DNA of 64,000 nucleotides from the NCBI RefSeq assembly GCF_903819335.1, contig NZ_CAIJDE010000034.1:62001-126000 (forward strand), written 5' to 3'. The position numbers and the translations under genes are program-made. Below the pieces are notes generated by a model that had not been told where the DNA came from, ran no database searches, and saw nothing but the letters and a program-made list of their open reading frames with translations. Origin of the DNA: Flavobacterium panici. GTDB taxonomy: Bacteria > Bacteroidota > Bacteroidia > Flavobacteriales > Flavobacteriaceae. The stretch's first letter is position 1. Each line of letters opens with the position of its first letter. This document shows, in pieces, positions 17,424 through 26,059 of this stretch.

Positions 17424-17909
17424 TTATTTTACAAACTGCTTCTCTTTTTCAGAGAAACTTTTCGATTGCAAAACAAAGTCTTTTAGATAATCTTTCAAAG
17501 CACCATTTTGCTCGGCATAATGTGCTGTGATGAATTTTTTATCTTCTTTAATATTTTTTCTGTAACCTGTAATTCCGGGAACATTTTCCTGAATACTCAA
17601 TCGAATCATTCTGATTTCGATATTATTAGGTTCGCTTTTTATAGTCGATTCCAAAAGTTTTGCACCTTCTTTAAAACGAGAAATCTTGCTTCCTAATACA
17701 CTTTCAAATTTAGAATCTAATAAAATTGAAGCTGCTTTGTAAGCCACTAAAATTTTATCATCGTTGTTTGAAACTCCGGAAAGTTTTTCGATAAATTCTT
17801 TAGAATTGGTTTCTGATTTTGCAACATCAGTATACATTTTGCGGATAGCAGCCAAATCCGGCGTTCCTGCAAAATTTATCCATAGAAGTAATGACAATAG
17901 TAATTTCAT
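17424..17909 (-). CDS. Conserved exported protein of unknown function
   Basis: A 161-residue protein with a short signal peptide (MKLLLSLLLWINFAG) and a helical body. No catalytic motif is visible and I do not recognise the family. It lies two bases after the dehydratase gene and 18 bases before the GT2 gene, so it belongs to the pigment operon. A periplasmic accessory role is the most that can be said. Confidence 0.7.
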   Translation of the reverse strand: MKLLLSLLLWINFAGTPDLAAIRKMYTDVAKSETNSKEFIEKLSGVSNNDDKILVAYKAASILLDSKFESVLGSKISRFKEGAKLLESTIKSEPNNIEIRMIRLSIQENVPGITGYRKNIKEDKKFITAHYAEQNGALKDYLKDFVLQSKSFSEKEKQFVK

Positions 17910-17911
17910 AA

Positions 17912-18283
17912 TTATAATTTTTTATACACATTGCTTAATTTTAAAGCTGTGGTATCGTTAAAATATGTGGTGTTTTTCACCTTTACCAAATCATCTTCTG
18001 TGGTTGTAATGTCAATTTCTAAACGCAGTTCCGGATTTGTTTCCGGGTTTATTAATGCCATGAATTTTACATTCGAAAGTGTTTGTATAATCAACGAACT
18101 TTTTGTGATTGACTCCGCAAGTTCTTTAATAATCTGAATCATGCAAACGCCCGGCATTATTGGGTTTCCAGGAAAATGACCTTTAAAAACCTCATGATTG
18201 GCATTAACTAATATACGAAAATTATATTTAGCATCGCCTGTTTTCTCCTCCGAAAGCACTTTGTAAAAGTCTTTTAAAACCAT
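17912..18283 (-). CDS. FabZ-like 3-hydroxyacyl-ACP dehydratase (hotdog fold)
   Basis: A 123-residue hotdog protein. It keeps the FabZ segment GHFPGNPIMPGVCMIQIIKE, including the catalytic His, with a Glu further on in KELAE. It would dehydrate 3-hydroxyacyl-ACP to 2-enoyl-ACP during polyene or alkyl-chain assembly. It is shorter than FabZ (about 145 residues) because the N-terminal part is trimmed. It is the only one of the cluster's three hotdog proteins with the classical GHFPG motif. Confidence 0.8.
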   Translation of the reverse strand: MVLKDFYKVLSEEKTGDAKYNFRILVNANHEVFKGHFPGNPIMPGVCMIQIIKELAESITKSSLIIQTLSNVKFMALINPETNPELRLEIDITTTEDDLVKVKNTTYFNDTTALKLSNVYKKL

Positions 18284-18291
18284 ATTTTTTA

Positions 18292-18903
18292 TTATTTCAC
18301 ATCAAAAGAATAGGTAACACCTATTTGAAAATTGACATTAGTATTATAATCACCAAAAAAGTAATGTTCGTTTGAATTATTATGATAATAATCGCTGTCT
18401 AAAACATCATAAAGGCCTTTTTTAAATCGAATCTCAAATCCAAGTCCCGAAGGCATTTTATAAGCAAGGCCTGTAACAAATGAAAGATCATTATTTGTTT
18501 TTCTAAAAACTAAGTTGTCGTCTAAAAGAACGTCTAAAGCCGGACCAAACTGTACTTCTAAACCTTGTCCAAATTTAAATTTGTTAATCAAACCTATCGA
18601 CAAATAACTTATTTGTAAATCCTGATAAACAGTTCTTTCTGTCTGTGTATTTGGGTCAATAAAATTTCGGGCAACATTATTAGAACCCTGCCTGATATAA
18701 TTTATTTCGGGCTGAAGCGCATAACGTTTTGATATATTTATTTCTCCAAAACCGCCCACATAAAAATCAGGCTTGTAATCAGCATGCGTTTCGGAAATTG
18801 TCGATAAACTCAAACCAGCCCTTAAACCAGGATTAAAAGTTACCTGAGCTTTTGAGGCAAAGATTCCGATAAATAAAAAAGCAAATACGATTATTTTCCT
18901 CAT
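18292..18903 (-). CDS. Outer-membrane beta-barrel protein (porin-like), copy 1
   Basis: A 203-residue protein with a signal peptide ending at SKAQ and about eight amphipathic strands; it ends in YSFDVK, a plausible beta-signal. It belongs to the small outer-membrane barrel group of Bacteroidota. It is a clear paralogue of the next gene upstream (shared NPGLRAGLSLSTI and QPEINYIRQG patterns). The start overlaps the neighbour's stop by one base. It may hold the pigment or its carrier at the outer membrane; that role is inferred from context only. Confidence 0.78.
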   Translation of the reverse strand: MRKIIVFAFLFIGIFASKAQVTFNPGLRAGLSLSTISETHADYKPDFYVGGFGEINISKRYALQPEINYIRQGSNNVARNFIDPNTQTERTVYQDLQISYLSIGLINKFKFGQGLEVQFGPALDVLLDDNLVFRKTNNDLSFVTGLAYKMPSGLGFEIRFKKGLYDVLDSDYYHNNSNEHYFFGDYNTNVNFQIGVTYSFDVK

Positions 18904-19502
18904 TATTTTACTTTAAAAGTATAGCTGATTCCTATTTGGAAAACCTGATTTAAAATAACATCATTGTAATAGTAATCATCATTGTTATTATTAAGTCCGT
19001 CATAGCCATAAATATCAATCAATCCTTGTTTGATTCTCGCTTCAAAAGACAATCCATTTGGCAGCGTATATCCAACACCTCCCACAATTGCAAGGTCAAA
19101 ACCTTCAGGATTGCTGTTGATATAATTATCACCAACTTTTATATCTAAAGATGGACCGGCTAAAACATGAAAACCTTTACCTCCAAAATGATATTTGGCA
19201 ACGGCACCAAGTGTAAGATAGTTTAATTCATACTTTTCAGAATAATAACGGCCGTTTTCGAAATATCTTCCTTCATCCCCTTGTCTTGAATACGTTATTT
19301 CAGGCTGTAACGAAAAATATTTATTAAATTTAATGTCTACTAGTCCACCAATGTAAAAATCTGTTTTAGATCTATTATCATCAATATTGGTTAATGTTGA
19401 AATATTCAAACCGCCTCTAAGGCCGGGACTAACTTTTACCTGCGCTTGTGATTTTACAAGACCGATAAATAAAACGAATGCAATTAAGGTTATTTTTTTC
19501 AT
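18903..19502 (-). CDS. Outer-membrane beta-barrel protein (porin-like), copy 2
   Basis: A 199-residue paralogue of the preceding entry: signal peptide ending at KSQAQ, barrel strands, and the aromatic end YTFKVK. Matching segments include SPGLRGGLNISTL and LQPEITYSRQG. It reads directly into the second copy with a one-base overlap, which suggests tandem duplication. The function is unknown; an outer-membrane location is well supported by the pattern. Confidence 0.78.
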   Translation of the reverse strand: MKKITLIAFVLFIGLVKSQAQVKVSPGLRGGLNISTLTNIDDNRSKTDFYIGGLVDIKFNKYFSLQPEITYSRQGDEGRYFENGRYYSEKYELNYLTLGAVAKYHFGGKGFHVLAGPSLDIKVGDNYINSNPEGFDLAIVGGVGYTLPNGLSFEARIKQGLIDIYGYDGLNNNNDDYYYNDVILNQVFQIGISYTFKVK

Positions 19503-19539
19503 CTTTTTATTAGTTTAATTTTATGATTAGTTTAAGTTT

Positions 19540-20175
19540 CTACTCTGATTTAAAATAATTTAGCTCAATTTTAAGCTTAATATTTTGATGAATTATCTGA
19601 ATCTTCTCAGCAAAAATATTGTTTTCTGAATGGAAAAACAGTGTAAATTTTTCTTTTGTTTTAGAGGCATGAACGATCTTTTCTAATTTTTGATCTTTTT
19701 TTGAGATAAAAATATAATTGTCTCTTTTGCCATCTGCCGATTTATAAATGTCATTTGATTCGTTTTCAAATTGTTCCTGAATCAAATATTGCTTTTTTAA
19801 AAGCAGGCGAAAATCTTCTTTTAATGTATTAATTAAAATTTTTCGATCTAATTCTGAAACAATCGAATTGACTTTAAAATCATTTTCAGAAATTTCAAAA
19901 TCCATTAATTTATTTCCGAATTCCGTTGTAAAAACAATTCGATGCGTTGTGTCGCTTATTTTTTTTGCAATGAAAATTCCTGACAATTCATTTCCGTAAA
20001 CAGATATATTAGTTTTATAAACATAATCCGTTTTTGAATCTGAAAAATAGGGAACATCATAAGCCGTTTTGTCTAATTTTTTCGGCGTATAGTTTTTTGT
20101 GACCGAGCCGCAAGAAACCAATACAATTGCCAGAAAGTAATTAATTAGTAAAAACTGAATCGTCGATTTTTGCAT
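19540..20175 (-). CDS. Lipoprotein of the pigment cluster (possible LolB-like partner)
   Basis: A 211-residue protein with a lipobox (VSCGS near residue 22) and a beta-rich body. Its 5' end overlaps the LolA gene by 35 bases, so the two are coupled. Aryl-polyene clusters of Proteobacteria pair a LolA-like carrier with a lipoprotein thought to act like LolB, and this gene sits in the same place. I see no clear family motif, so the LolB-like role is inference from position and fold character. Confidence 0.65.
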   Translation of the reverse strand: MQKSTIQFLLINYFLAIVLVSCGSVTKNYTPKKLDKTAYDVPYFSDSKTDYVYKTNISVYGNELSGIFIAKKISDTTHRIVFTTEFGNKLMDFEISENDFKVNSIVSELDRKILINTLKEDFRLLLKKQYLIQEQFENESNDIYKSADGKRDNYIFISKKDQKLEKIVHASKTKEKFTLFFHSENNIFAEKIQIIHQNIKLKIELNYFKSE

Positions 20176-20767
20176 TGATTACTTTATTTTTAAGTACAAT
20201 TCTGGTATAATCTTCAGATGATTCTAATAATTTTACCTGAACCACAGTTGCTTCTTCCTTGTCAAAAGTCAGTTCGATTTGTTTAATGTATTTTTTCAGC
20301 GTTGCATCTTTCGGAATAAATTTCGCTAAGTTCTGACCTTTCAGTTTAAAATACGAAATCGTAAATTCTTTATCATCAAACATATTTCCGCTTACGCTTC
20401 CCACGATTAATTTATTAATTCTCGCAAAGATTTTACTGTTGCCAATATCGACCGCGCTTTTCTTTCCTTCGTCGTTAATCAGTATTTTTCCGTTCTTGAA
20501 AACAATGCTGTAATTATATGGTTTTTTATATTGCCATTGCAAAAGTGCAGGTTCTTTAAAAACCATTTTTCCCGAAGTTTCAATGTCTTTCGAAAGGAAA
20601 TCCAAATGTTTGTACTGAACAAAATCTGTACTTAAAGTTTTGATTTTTTTCGCCACAACATTTACATCTTGTTTAAAAGAAGCAATTTCAGCATCGGTCA
20701 TTTTTTGTTCCTGAGCGAACAAACCACTTGAAATAAATAGAATTAGTAATGCTATTTTAGTTTTCAT
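20141..20767 (-). CDS. LolA-like periplasmic lipoprotein/lipid carrier
   Basis: A 208-residue exported protein with a signal peptide ending at LFAQEQ and the LolA beta-sheet pattern (FVQYKHLDFLSKDIETSG, then FKEPALLQWQYKKPY). LolA carries hydrophobic cargo across the periplasm. A copy inside a pigment cluster probably moves the polyene or its precursor from the MMPL exporter to the outer membrane; cargo identity is inferred. It overlaps the lipoprotein gene downstream. Confidence 0.85.
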   Translation of the reverse strand: MKTKIALLILFISSGLFAQEQKMTDAEIASFKQDVNVVAKKIKTLSTDFVQYKHLDFLSKDIETSGKMVFKEPALLQWQYKKPYNYSIVFKNGKILINDEGKKSAVDIGNSKIFARINKLIVGSVSGNMFDDKEFTISYFKLKGQNLAKFIPKDATLKKYIKQIELTFDKEEATVVQVKLLESSEDYTRIVLKNKVINAKIDDSVFTN

Positions 20768-20792
20768 ATTTTTTTAAATTGTGCTTATTATT

Positions 20793-20913
20793 TTGCCACG
20801 AATTTACTTCGTCTGTTCGCTATCGCTCGAGTCACCAATTTTCACGAATTTTAATTTAATAAAATCCGTTTTAATCTGCGTTTTCGCTTTAGCGAATCTG
20901 TTTAATCCGCGTT
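20793..20913. repeat. REP-like element of the GCCACGAATT family
   Basis: Starts with TTGCCACGAATT and contains TTTTCACGAATTTTAAT and two TTTAATC(C/T)GCG words. The same vocabulary recurs at 27590-27650, 34567-34696, 51584-51750 and 61051-61219. It also contains the small palindrome TTCGCTATCGC / TTCGCTTTAGCGAA. Its end forms the last codons and stop of the deacetylase gene. Confidence 0.6.
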
Positions 20914-21687
20914 CAATTCATAAGCATTAAGATTCAAAAGTTCTTCAATCGAAACCACTTCATAATCATTCTGCTGTAAAAATTGCAAAAACTGTTCCAA
21001 TACTAAAACAGAGTGCGATCCGGTATCGTGCAAAAGTACAATTCCGCCCGGAGAAACCCGTTTTATAATGCGATTGAAAATTAATTCCTGATTTTTAGTT
21101 CCCCCATCAAGAGAACGAATATTCCAGCCAATTGTTTTATGTCCGGTGATTTTTAAAGCTCTTCGAATAGAAGGCGTCGTAACTCCATAAGGCGGACGAA
21201 AGAAGTTTATTTTTTTTGAAGTAAATTTTTCCAGCAGTTTATCTGTTTTACGAAGTTCCTCAGTTACTTTATCTTCATTGTAAAAATCAAAAAATTTAGA
21301 ATGAGAATAAGAATGATTTCCAACCAAATGTCCTTCTTCAATAACTTTTTGAATAATTTCAGGATGTTTTTCAATATTTTTTCCAATGCAGAAAAAAGTG
21401 GATTTAGCATTGTATTTTTTCAGAAGATCTAAAACATCTAAAGTAAATTCACTTGGGCCGTCATCGAAAGTTAAGGCAATTTTTTTCTCTGTTTCCAGCG
21501 GATTATTGCAGAAAGATTTTACATGATAATTAGAAGAAATTATAGAAGAGCCAACAGCATTTATTCCGATCCAGATAAAAATTATAGCAAAAAAATACCA
21601 TAGATTTATTGCCATAAAAAGATTCAGAAGAAAAACTAAAAGCAATAAAAAGATAAAAAAGATCGAAATGTTTTTATGCGTTATCAT
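20902..21687 (-). CDS. Polysaccharide deacetylase family protein (NodB domain)
   Basis: A 261-residue protein with two N-terminal transmembrane segments (about 8-45) and a carbohydrate-esterase-4 domain. Motifs seen are LTFDDGPSEFTLDVL (metal-binding Asp), HSYSHSKF, FFRPPYG and VLLHDTG. These enzymes remove N- or O-acetyl groups from polysaccharides. The role in a pigment cluster is unclear. It overlaps the upstream ketosynthase-partner gene by four bases, so it is in the operon. The last codons come from an intergenic repeat, so the C-terminus may be slightly extended compared with relatives. Confidence 0.85.
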   Translation of the reverse strand: MITHKNISIFFIFLLLLVFLLNLFMAINLWYFFAIIFIWIGINAVGSSIISSNYHVKSFCNNPLETEKKIALTFDDGPSEFTLDVLDLLKKYNAKSTFFCIGKNIEKHPEIIQKVIEEGHLVGNHSYSHSKFFDFYNEDKVTEELRKTDKLLEKFTSKKINFFRPPYGVTTPSIRRALKITGHKTIGWNIRSLDGGTKNQELIFNRIIKRVSPGGIVLLHDTGSHSVLVLEQFLQFLQQNDYEVVSIEELLNLNAYELNAD

Positions 21688-22745
21688 TTTGAAAGTAACG
21701 TAAAACTATGATTTTTTCCGTTTAATTGATTGTACAATAAAATGGTTTTGTAAACTGGTTTTACAGCCGAATTTACTTTTATAATTTCTGGAATTTCCTG
21801 TGTTTTTAAAATCTTCGAAGCCATCCAAAAAGCAAAAGCCGAAGCCGTATCATATTCGCCGCTCAAATGTTTGTAGTATAAAACAGGAATTTTGGCGAAA
21901 GCATTTTCGGCAAGATTTTTATAATAATTTTCGAAAGAAGCATTTCCGTCAAAACCTAAAACCAAAGCGTCAACATCAGAAATTTCTAGATTATTTGATT
22001 TCAAAAATGATTTAATTTCAGATTCAATTTCGTTTTCTTCCAGCGTATTTACAATCGCAATATCCAAAAGTTCAGCGTATGTGTTTTCTTTTCTTTCATT
22101 TTCTAAAACAAAAAAACTGGCACCTTCTCCGTAAACAGCTCCACTCGTTGTAGAATTTAAAACATCGTAAGGCGCTGTATTATCAGCTTTAATACGTCCG
22201 TTTAGTTTAAAAAGTGAAGTCGTATAATCACCATTTTCATCAACGCCGCCCACTAAAATTGAATTCGCTTCGTCTTCCTCAATCTGCATTTTAGCATCCA
22301 AAAGTGCCGATTCAAAAGAAACCGCGCCGTTTACATACGTAAAATTATAACCTTTACATTGCTGTAAAAGTGCAATTTGCGCACCAACTGTATTGTGCGT
22401 AGATTGAATGAAAGAAGTTGGCGTTAAAAATTCTTCTTTATTATCTAAAATGCTTTTCAGGAATTTTTCAGAATCTTCGATGCATCCTAAACCGGTTCCG
22501 GTAATAATTGCATCGACTTTTTCAACATTCGCATCTTTCATGGCTAAAGCCGAAGCTACGATTCCGTTTTTTACACCTTTTGCCATTCTGCGGCTTGCAG
22601 CCGGAGAAATATATTCTTTGTATGCCGGCGAAACAATTGCCAATACATTTTCGTCGTGATTAACATTGGCCTCTTCTAAAAAAACAGTATCAAATGTTTT
22701 TTGAGTCGAAATACAGCCTACTCCATTTATATATGTTTTTTTCAT
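21684..22745 (-). CDS. Ketosynthase-like chain-length-factor subunit (inactive KS partner)
   Basis: A 353-residue thiolase-fold protein. The position of the KS nucleophile reads NGAVSFES (Gly140 instead of Cys), and the two catalytic histidine motifs are replaced (LGFDGNAS for xxHGTxT, and LSGEYDTA for the second). It overlaps the stop of a full KS gene by one base (TAATG), as in KS/CLF pairs. In aryl-polyene synthases the ApeO:ApeC heterodimer is built this way, so this is most likely the chain-length factor for the polyene. I chose the ATG at 22745 because the reading frame upstream only adds residues overlapping the KS gene. Confidence 0.85.
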   Translation of the reverse strand: MKKTYINGVGCISTQKTFDTVFLEEANVNHDENVLAIVSPAYKEYISPAASRRMAKGVKNGIVASALAMKDANVEKVDAIITGTGLGCIEDSEKFLKSILDNKEEFLTPTSFIQSTHNTVGAQIALLQQCKGYNFTYVNGAVSFESALLDAKMQIEEDEANSILVGGVDENGDYTTSLFKLNGRIKADNTAPYDVLNSTTSGAVYGEGASFFVLENERKENTYAELLDIAIVNTLEENEIESEIKSFLKSNNLEISDVDALVLGFDGNASFENYYKNLAENAFAKIPVLYYKHLSGEYDTASAFAFWMASKILKTQEIPEIIKVNSAVKPVYKTILLYNQLNGKNHSFTLLSK

Positions 22746-23944
22746 TAGCTTTTTGAAAATATAAGAGTGGAACAATTTCCTCCAAATCCAAAAGAATTAG
22801 ATAAAACGTGTTCGATATTTTTAGTTATTAATGAAGTCTGCGGAGTCAAATCGAATTCTTCCATCTGCGTTTCAAAATTCAAATTCGGATAAACAACATT
22901 ATTCTGAATAGCCAAAACACTGTAAACGGCTTCAATTGCTGCCGCCGCCGCTAAAGTATGACCCGTAAAAGGTTTTGTCGAACTAAAATCCGGAACTTTT
23001 TCTTCTTCATAAATTCGGCGTAAAGCTCTTCCTTCAGATAAATCGTTGTTTGGTGTAGCAGTTCCGTGAACGTTGATGTAATCAATTTGAGAAGGTTTTA
23101 AACCCGAAATTTCAAACGCTTTTTTCATCGCCAGAAAAGCGCCGTCTCCATTTTCTGAAGAAGCCGTTTGGTGAAAAGCATCATTTGCATTTCCGTAACC
23201 GGAAACTCTTGCCAATACTTTTTTATTTTGTTTGGCCACAATTTCATCCGATTCTAAAACCAAAAAAGCAGCAGCTTCCCCAAGATTTAATCCTTTTCTG
23301 TTATTGTCGAAAGGTTTGTTGTAATCGTCAGATAAAATCATTAAAGTCTTAAATCCGTTGATGGTGAATTTTGACAAAGCGTCAGCTCCACCAACAATAA
23401 CGCGGTCTAATTTTCCTGTCTTGATTAATCTCGCACCCAGCATAATTGAATTTGCTGCAGAGGAACAAGCCGTACTAATAGTTGAAACCATTCCTTTTAA
23501 ACCCAGTTCTTCGGCAATTTTATCTGCAACATCGCCGCCGTCGTGACAGGTAATATATTTAACCAGTTCAGGTTTTTCGAAATAATCGTAATAATGTTTC
23601 TCTGTCATGTCCATTCCGCCCACACTTGTAGCCGAAATAAGCCCGGTTCTAAATTCGTTGATAGAGGTTATGCCGGCATTTTCAACAGCTTGTTTTGCTG
23701 CCAAAGTACCAATCATAGCGGTTCTCGAAAAATTATTATCACTGTTTAACTCCAGTTCGCTGATAAGTTCATCGTTGGTTTTTTTAATTTCACCTACTTT
23801 GATAACATCTGCATGAACTGTAGAAATATTAGAGATACGGGAAATCCCGATTTTATTTTCGATTAATGAATGATAATTTTCCTCAACCGAATTCCCGATT
23901 GCGGAGATAATTCCCATTCCCGTTATTGCAACACCTTTTGCCAT
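22745..23944 (-). CDS. Beta-ketoacyl-ACP synthase (FabF type), partner of the chain-length factor
   Basis: A 399-residue KAS II-type condensing enzyme with an intact catalytic triad: Cys160 in ISTACSSAAN, His293 in NVHGTATPNND and His329 in TGHTLAA. It would add malonyl-ACP units to the aryl starter. The CLF-like gene starts inside its stop codon, suggesting a KS/CLF heterodimer like ApeO:ApeC. The ACP gene lies 140 bases upstream, with a repeat-rich spacer between. Confidence 0.88.
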   Translation of the reverse strand: MAKGVAITGMGIISAIGNSVEENYHSLIENKIGISRISNISTVHADVIKVGEIKKTNDELISELELNSDNNFSRTAMIGTLAAKQAVENAGITSINEFRTGLISATSVGGMDMTEKHYYDYFEKPELVKYITCHDGGDVADKIAEELGLKGMVSTISTACSSAANSIMLGARLIKTGKLDRVIVGGADALSKFTINGFKTLMILSDDYNKPFDNNRKGLNLGEAAAFLVLESDEIVAKQNKKVLARVSGYGNANDAFHQTASSENGDGAFLAMKKAFEISGLKPSQIDYINVHGTATPNNDLSEGRALRRIYEEEKVPDFSSTKPFTGHTLAAAAAIEAVYSVLAIQNNVVYPNLNFETQMEEFDLTPQTSLITKNIEHVLSNSFGFGGNCSTLIFSKS

Positions 23945-24084
23945 TTTAGATTTTAGAGTTTTGATTTTAGATTCTAGAACTTTGTCAAAGTTTGAAACTT
24001 TGACAAAGTTGACGGATTTTAAAACATTTTAGATTTTAGATAACGAGATAAGAAATCTAAAATCTAAAGTCTAAAATCTGCAAT
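23945..24084. repeat. Palindromic spacer between ACP and KS genes
   Basis: Centre: a perfect 16-base inverted repeat around one base at 23978-24010 (AACTTTGTCAAAGTTT, G, complement). Flanks: several copies of TTTAGATTTTAGA on one side and TCTAAAATCTAAA on the other. It would fold into a long hairpin inside the operon and could attenuate or process the transcript. No gene is present. Confidence 0.6.
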
Positions 24085-24342
24085 CTATTTAGTTCTGTTG
24101 GCGCTAATGTAAGCCGCCATAGTTTCGATAGACTGGAAAATTGTTTTCCCTTCTTTCGGATCTACTAATTTAATTCCGTAATCTTTATCTAAAATCACGA
24201 TCAATTCAAGCGCATCAATCGAGTCTAAACCTAAACCATCTCCAAACAAAGGATCGTTATCAGCAATGTCTTCGATTGTGATATCTTCAAGGTTTAAAGT
24301 CGTAATGATTTTATTTTTTAATTCTTCTTTTAATGCTTCCAT
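24085..24342 (-). CDS. Acyl carrier protein
   Basis: An 85-residue acidic protein with the phosphopantetheine site GLGLDSIDAL (Ser41). It lies two bases downstream of the half-ketosynthase gene. It is one of two ACPs in the cluster; aryl-polyene systems also use two. It probably carries the growing polyene or the aryl starter, but which of the two ACPs does what cannot be read from sequence. Confidence 0.92.
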   Translation of the reverse strand: MEALKEELKNKIITTLNLEDITIEDIADNDPLFGDGLGLDSIDALELIVILDKDYGIKLVDPKEGKTIFQSIETMAAYISANRTK

Positions 24343-24344
24343 GA

Positions 24345-24959
24345 TTATTTATTGTATAATGTATTGATAGTTTCGTTTGTATATTCTGTGTTTTCGTCTT
24401 TACTTATTGTACAGAGAAAAGCTTTATAATTATCATTAAAAAATTCTACCCAACCGCATAAAACCATATCTGCTTTATTCGTATTCAACAGAATATTAGA
24501 ATAATTCGACATAAATTCCGTGTTAAAAGTGTCAAATATAAAGAAAGAATTTTCACTTTTCAGCTGATGACGGATACTTATTTCACCAAGACAAATATTT
24601 GGGAGCGTATAAACGAAAACCGCCGGACTTGGAAAATAGTTTTCTTTGTCTGAAATCGATTCCTGATATTTTACATCGGTATCTAAACTTGACGATTTAT
24701 TGGCCAAAACCAAAGCGATATTATGTTCTTTTTCTTCTGAAGTTATCGGACTCAAAAGCAATTCTGATCCTAAAAAAGCCAGTTTGCTCAAAGCATCCAT
24801 TTTGAAAAATTTTGGATATTGCATCTCAAAATTACGATAGGCTTGTTTAGAGAAATCATTAAAATCTGTTGGTTCATTTTTGAATACAGAAGTTCCGTTC
24901 AAAACAATTTCGTTGTTTTGGATTGTGATGTAGGATTGTATGTTGGTTTTTTGAGTCAT
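24345..24959 (-). CDS. Half-size ketosynthase-like protein
   Basis: A 204-residue protein that matches the N-terminal half of a KAS II fold: DALSKLAFLGSELLL corresponds to the usual RxxxLALxAxxxAL helix, NIALVLANKSSS to the GxxxG-like strand, and FVYTLPNICLGEISIRHQL to the NxxAGxxA helix before the active site. The cysteine position reads FDTFNTEF, so it cannot condense. The C-terminal half is absent and the frame is closed, not broken. Proteins like this recur in flexirubin and aryl-polyene clusters; the role is unknown, perhaps as a subunit of the KS complex. I chose the ATG at 24959 because the longer form overlaps the next gene. Confidence 0.72.
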   Translation of the reverse strand: MTQKTNIQSYITIQNNEIVLNGTSVFKNEPTDFNDFSKQAYRNFEMQYPKFFKMDALSKLAFLGSELLLSPITSEEKEHNIALVLANKSSSLDTDVKYQESISDKENYFPSPAVFVYTLPNICLGEISIRHQLKSENSFFIFDTFNTEFMSNYSNILLNTNKADMVLCGWVEFFNDNYKAFLCTISKDENTEYTNETINTLYNK

Positions 24960-24975
24960 TTGTTTTTTATAGAGA

Positions 24976-25407
24976 TTATTGCCCTCTTTCAAAAGTACTT
25001 TCAAAAATTACTTTTTTCAAAATGATATTGTTATCTACAAAATCATCAGTATCTATTATGTATAAAATTCTATTGTTATCAAAAAAATCTAAAAGCTCAG
25101 TTGTATTATATTTAGAAAAAAAATTGCCATCAATAATTTTATTTTTTTCGTTCTTTAAAAAAACATTTTGCTTTGTTATTCTTTCATAATTTTCAGTAAT
25201 AGGATGTTTAAAACGAAACTGTTTGTAAATGCTATTGTGAAAGAAAAAAGTATAAAATGGATTTATAGAACCTTCAAAGAATTTTTCCTGACTTTTCCCA
25301 TGATCAAATAAAATATAAATAGTATCTGATTTTTTTAAATTTTCTAAGCTTTGACTCCTTATTGTATTTATATTTATTAAAAAAAGGATAATAATAACTT
25401 TTTTCAT
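24976..25407 (-). CDS. Exported protein of unknown function
   Basis: A 143-residue protein that starts at MKKVIIILFLININ, a signal peptide ending near IRSQS. The body is rich in Lys, Asn and Phe with no motif I recognise. It lies within a three-gene patch whose neighbours are a lipoprotein and an opposite-strand small gene, not pigment genes. I chose the start at 25407 over an upstream one that would overlap the lipoprotein gene. Confidence 0.6.
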   Translation of the reverse strand: MKKVIIILFLININTIRSQSLENLKKSDTIYILFDHGKSQEKFFEGSINPFYTFFFHNSIYKQFRFKHPITENYERITKQNVFLKNEKNKIIDGNFFSKYNTTELLDFFDNNRILYIIDTDDFVDNNIILKKVIFESTFERGQ

Positions 25408-25426
25408 TTTAAAAAATTCTATTTTT

Positions 25427-26038
25427 TTATGAAACCCAAGTTTGAACAACTTTTACAATATGCCATCTTCCTGATTTATTTTCAATTGTAATTTCAAATC
25501 CTTGCCCGCATTTTCCTCCTCCACAAGAAGCACTTGCAATTATAATTCCTGAAGTTTTATTTTTATTGAACCGAATATTAGAAATCTCGATTGTGCCAAC
25601 TGGCATTCCACTTTTTTTATCTTCTATATTCCAAAATCTTTCTTCTGGAAATTTTGAAGCATATTGAAAATCAAATTTTTTATTGTTTTTAAAAGGCGTT
25701 AAATCGAATTTCTCATTTCTAATTTTATTGTTTACTATAAAATCATGAACACCAATTAAAATTCTGTTTTTGTCATTTTTAATACTGTCTTGTTCAATCT
25801 GATATCTTTTTAATTTATCGTGATATCCAATAGTATCTTCTTTATTTGTTTTGAAATCTCTTGTTGGCATTGGCGGCGGAAGCATAGTTCTTCGATCCAT
25901 ATAAATAGAATCTACGATTTCGACAAAGACACTATTCATTACGTGTTTTTCAAAATCAGATTCAGACACTTCTTTCTTTTTACATCCAAAAGATGAAAGC
26001 AGAATTAGAGTTATAAATATGAATTTTGATAATTTCAT
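25427..26038 (-). CDS. Lipoprotein of unknown function
   Basis: A 203-residue lipoprotein (lipobox SSFGCKKK). The central part is charged; the last 80 residues look like a small beta domain with SASCGGGKCGQGFEITIENKSGRWHIVKVVQTWVS-like features, here described by its Cys pair (CGGGKC) and its final Trp. It resembles single-domain lipoproteins with an NTF2-like end, but I cannot name the family. It is transcribed with the exported protein downstream and divergent from the 60-residue gene. Confidence 0.6.
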   Translation of the reverse strand: MKLSKFIFITLILLSSFGCKKKEVSESDFEKHVMNSVFVEIVDSIYMDRRTMLPPPMPTRDFKTNKEDTIGYHDKLKRYQIEQDSIKNDKNRILIGVHDFIVNNKIRNEKFDLTPFKNNKKFDFQYASKFPEERFWNIEDKKSGMPVGTIEISNIRFNKNKTSGIIIASASCGGGKCGQGFEITIENKSGRWHIVKVVQTWVS

Positions 26039-26059
26039 TTTTTAATTAACTATGTTGAA

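Noticed and set aside
23945..24084. Insertion-sequence end
   Set aside because: No transposase, no target duplication and no matching second end.
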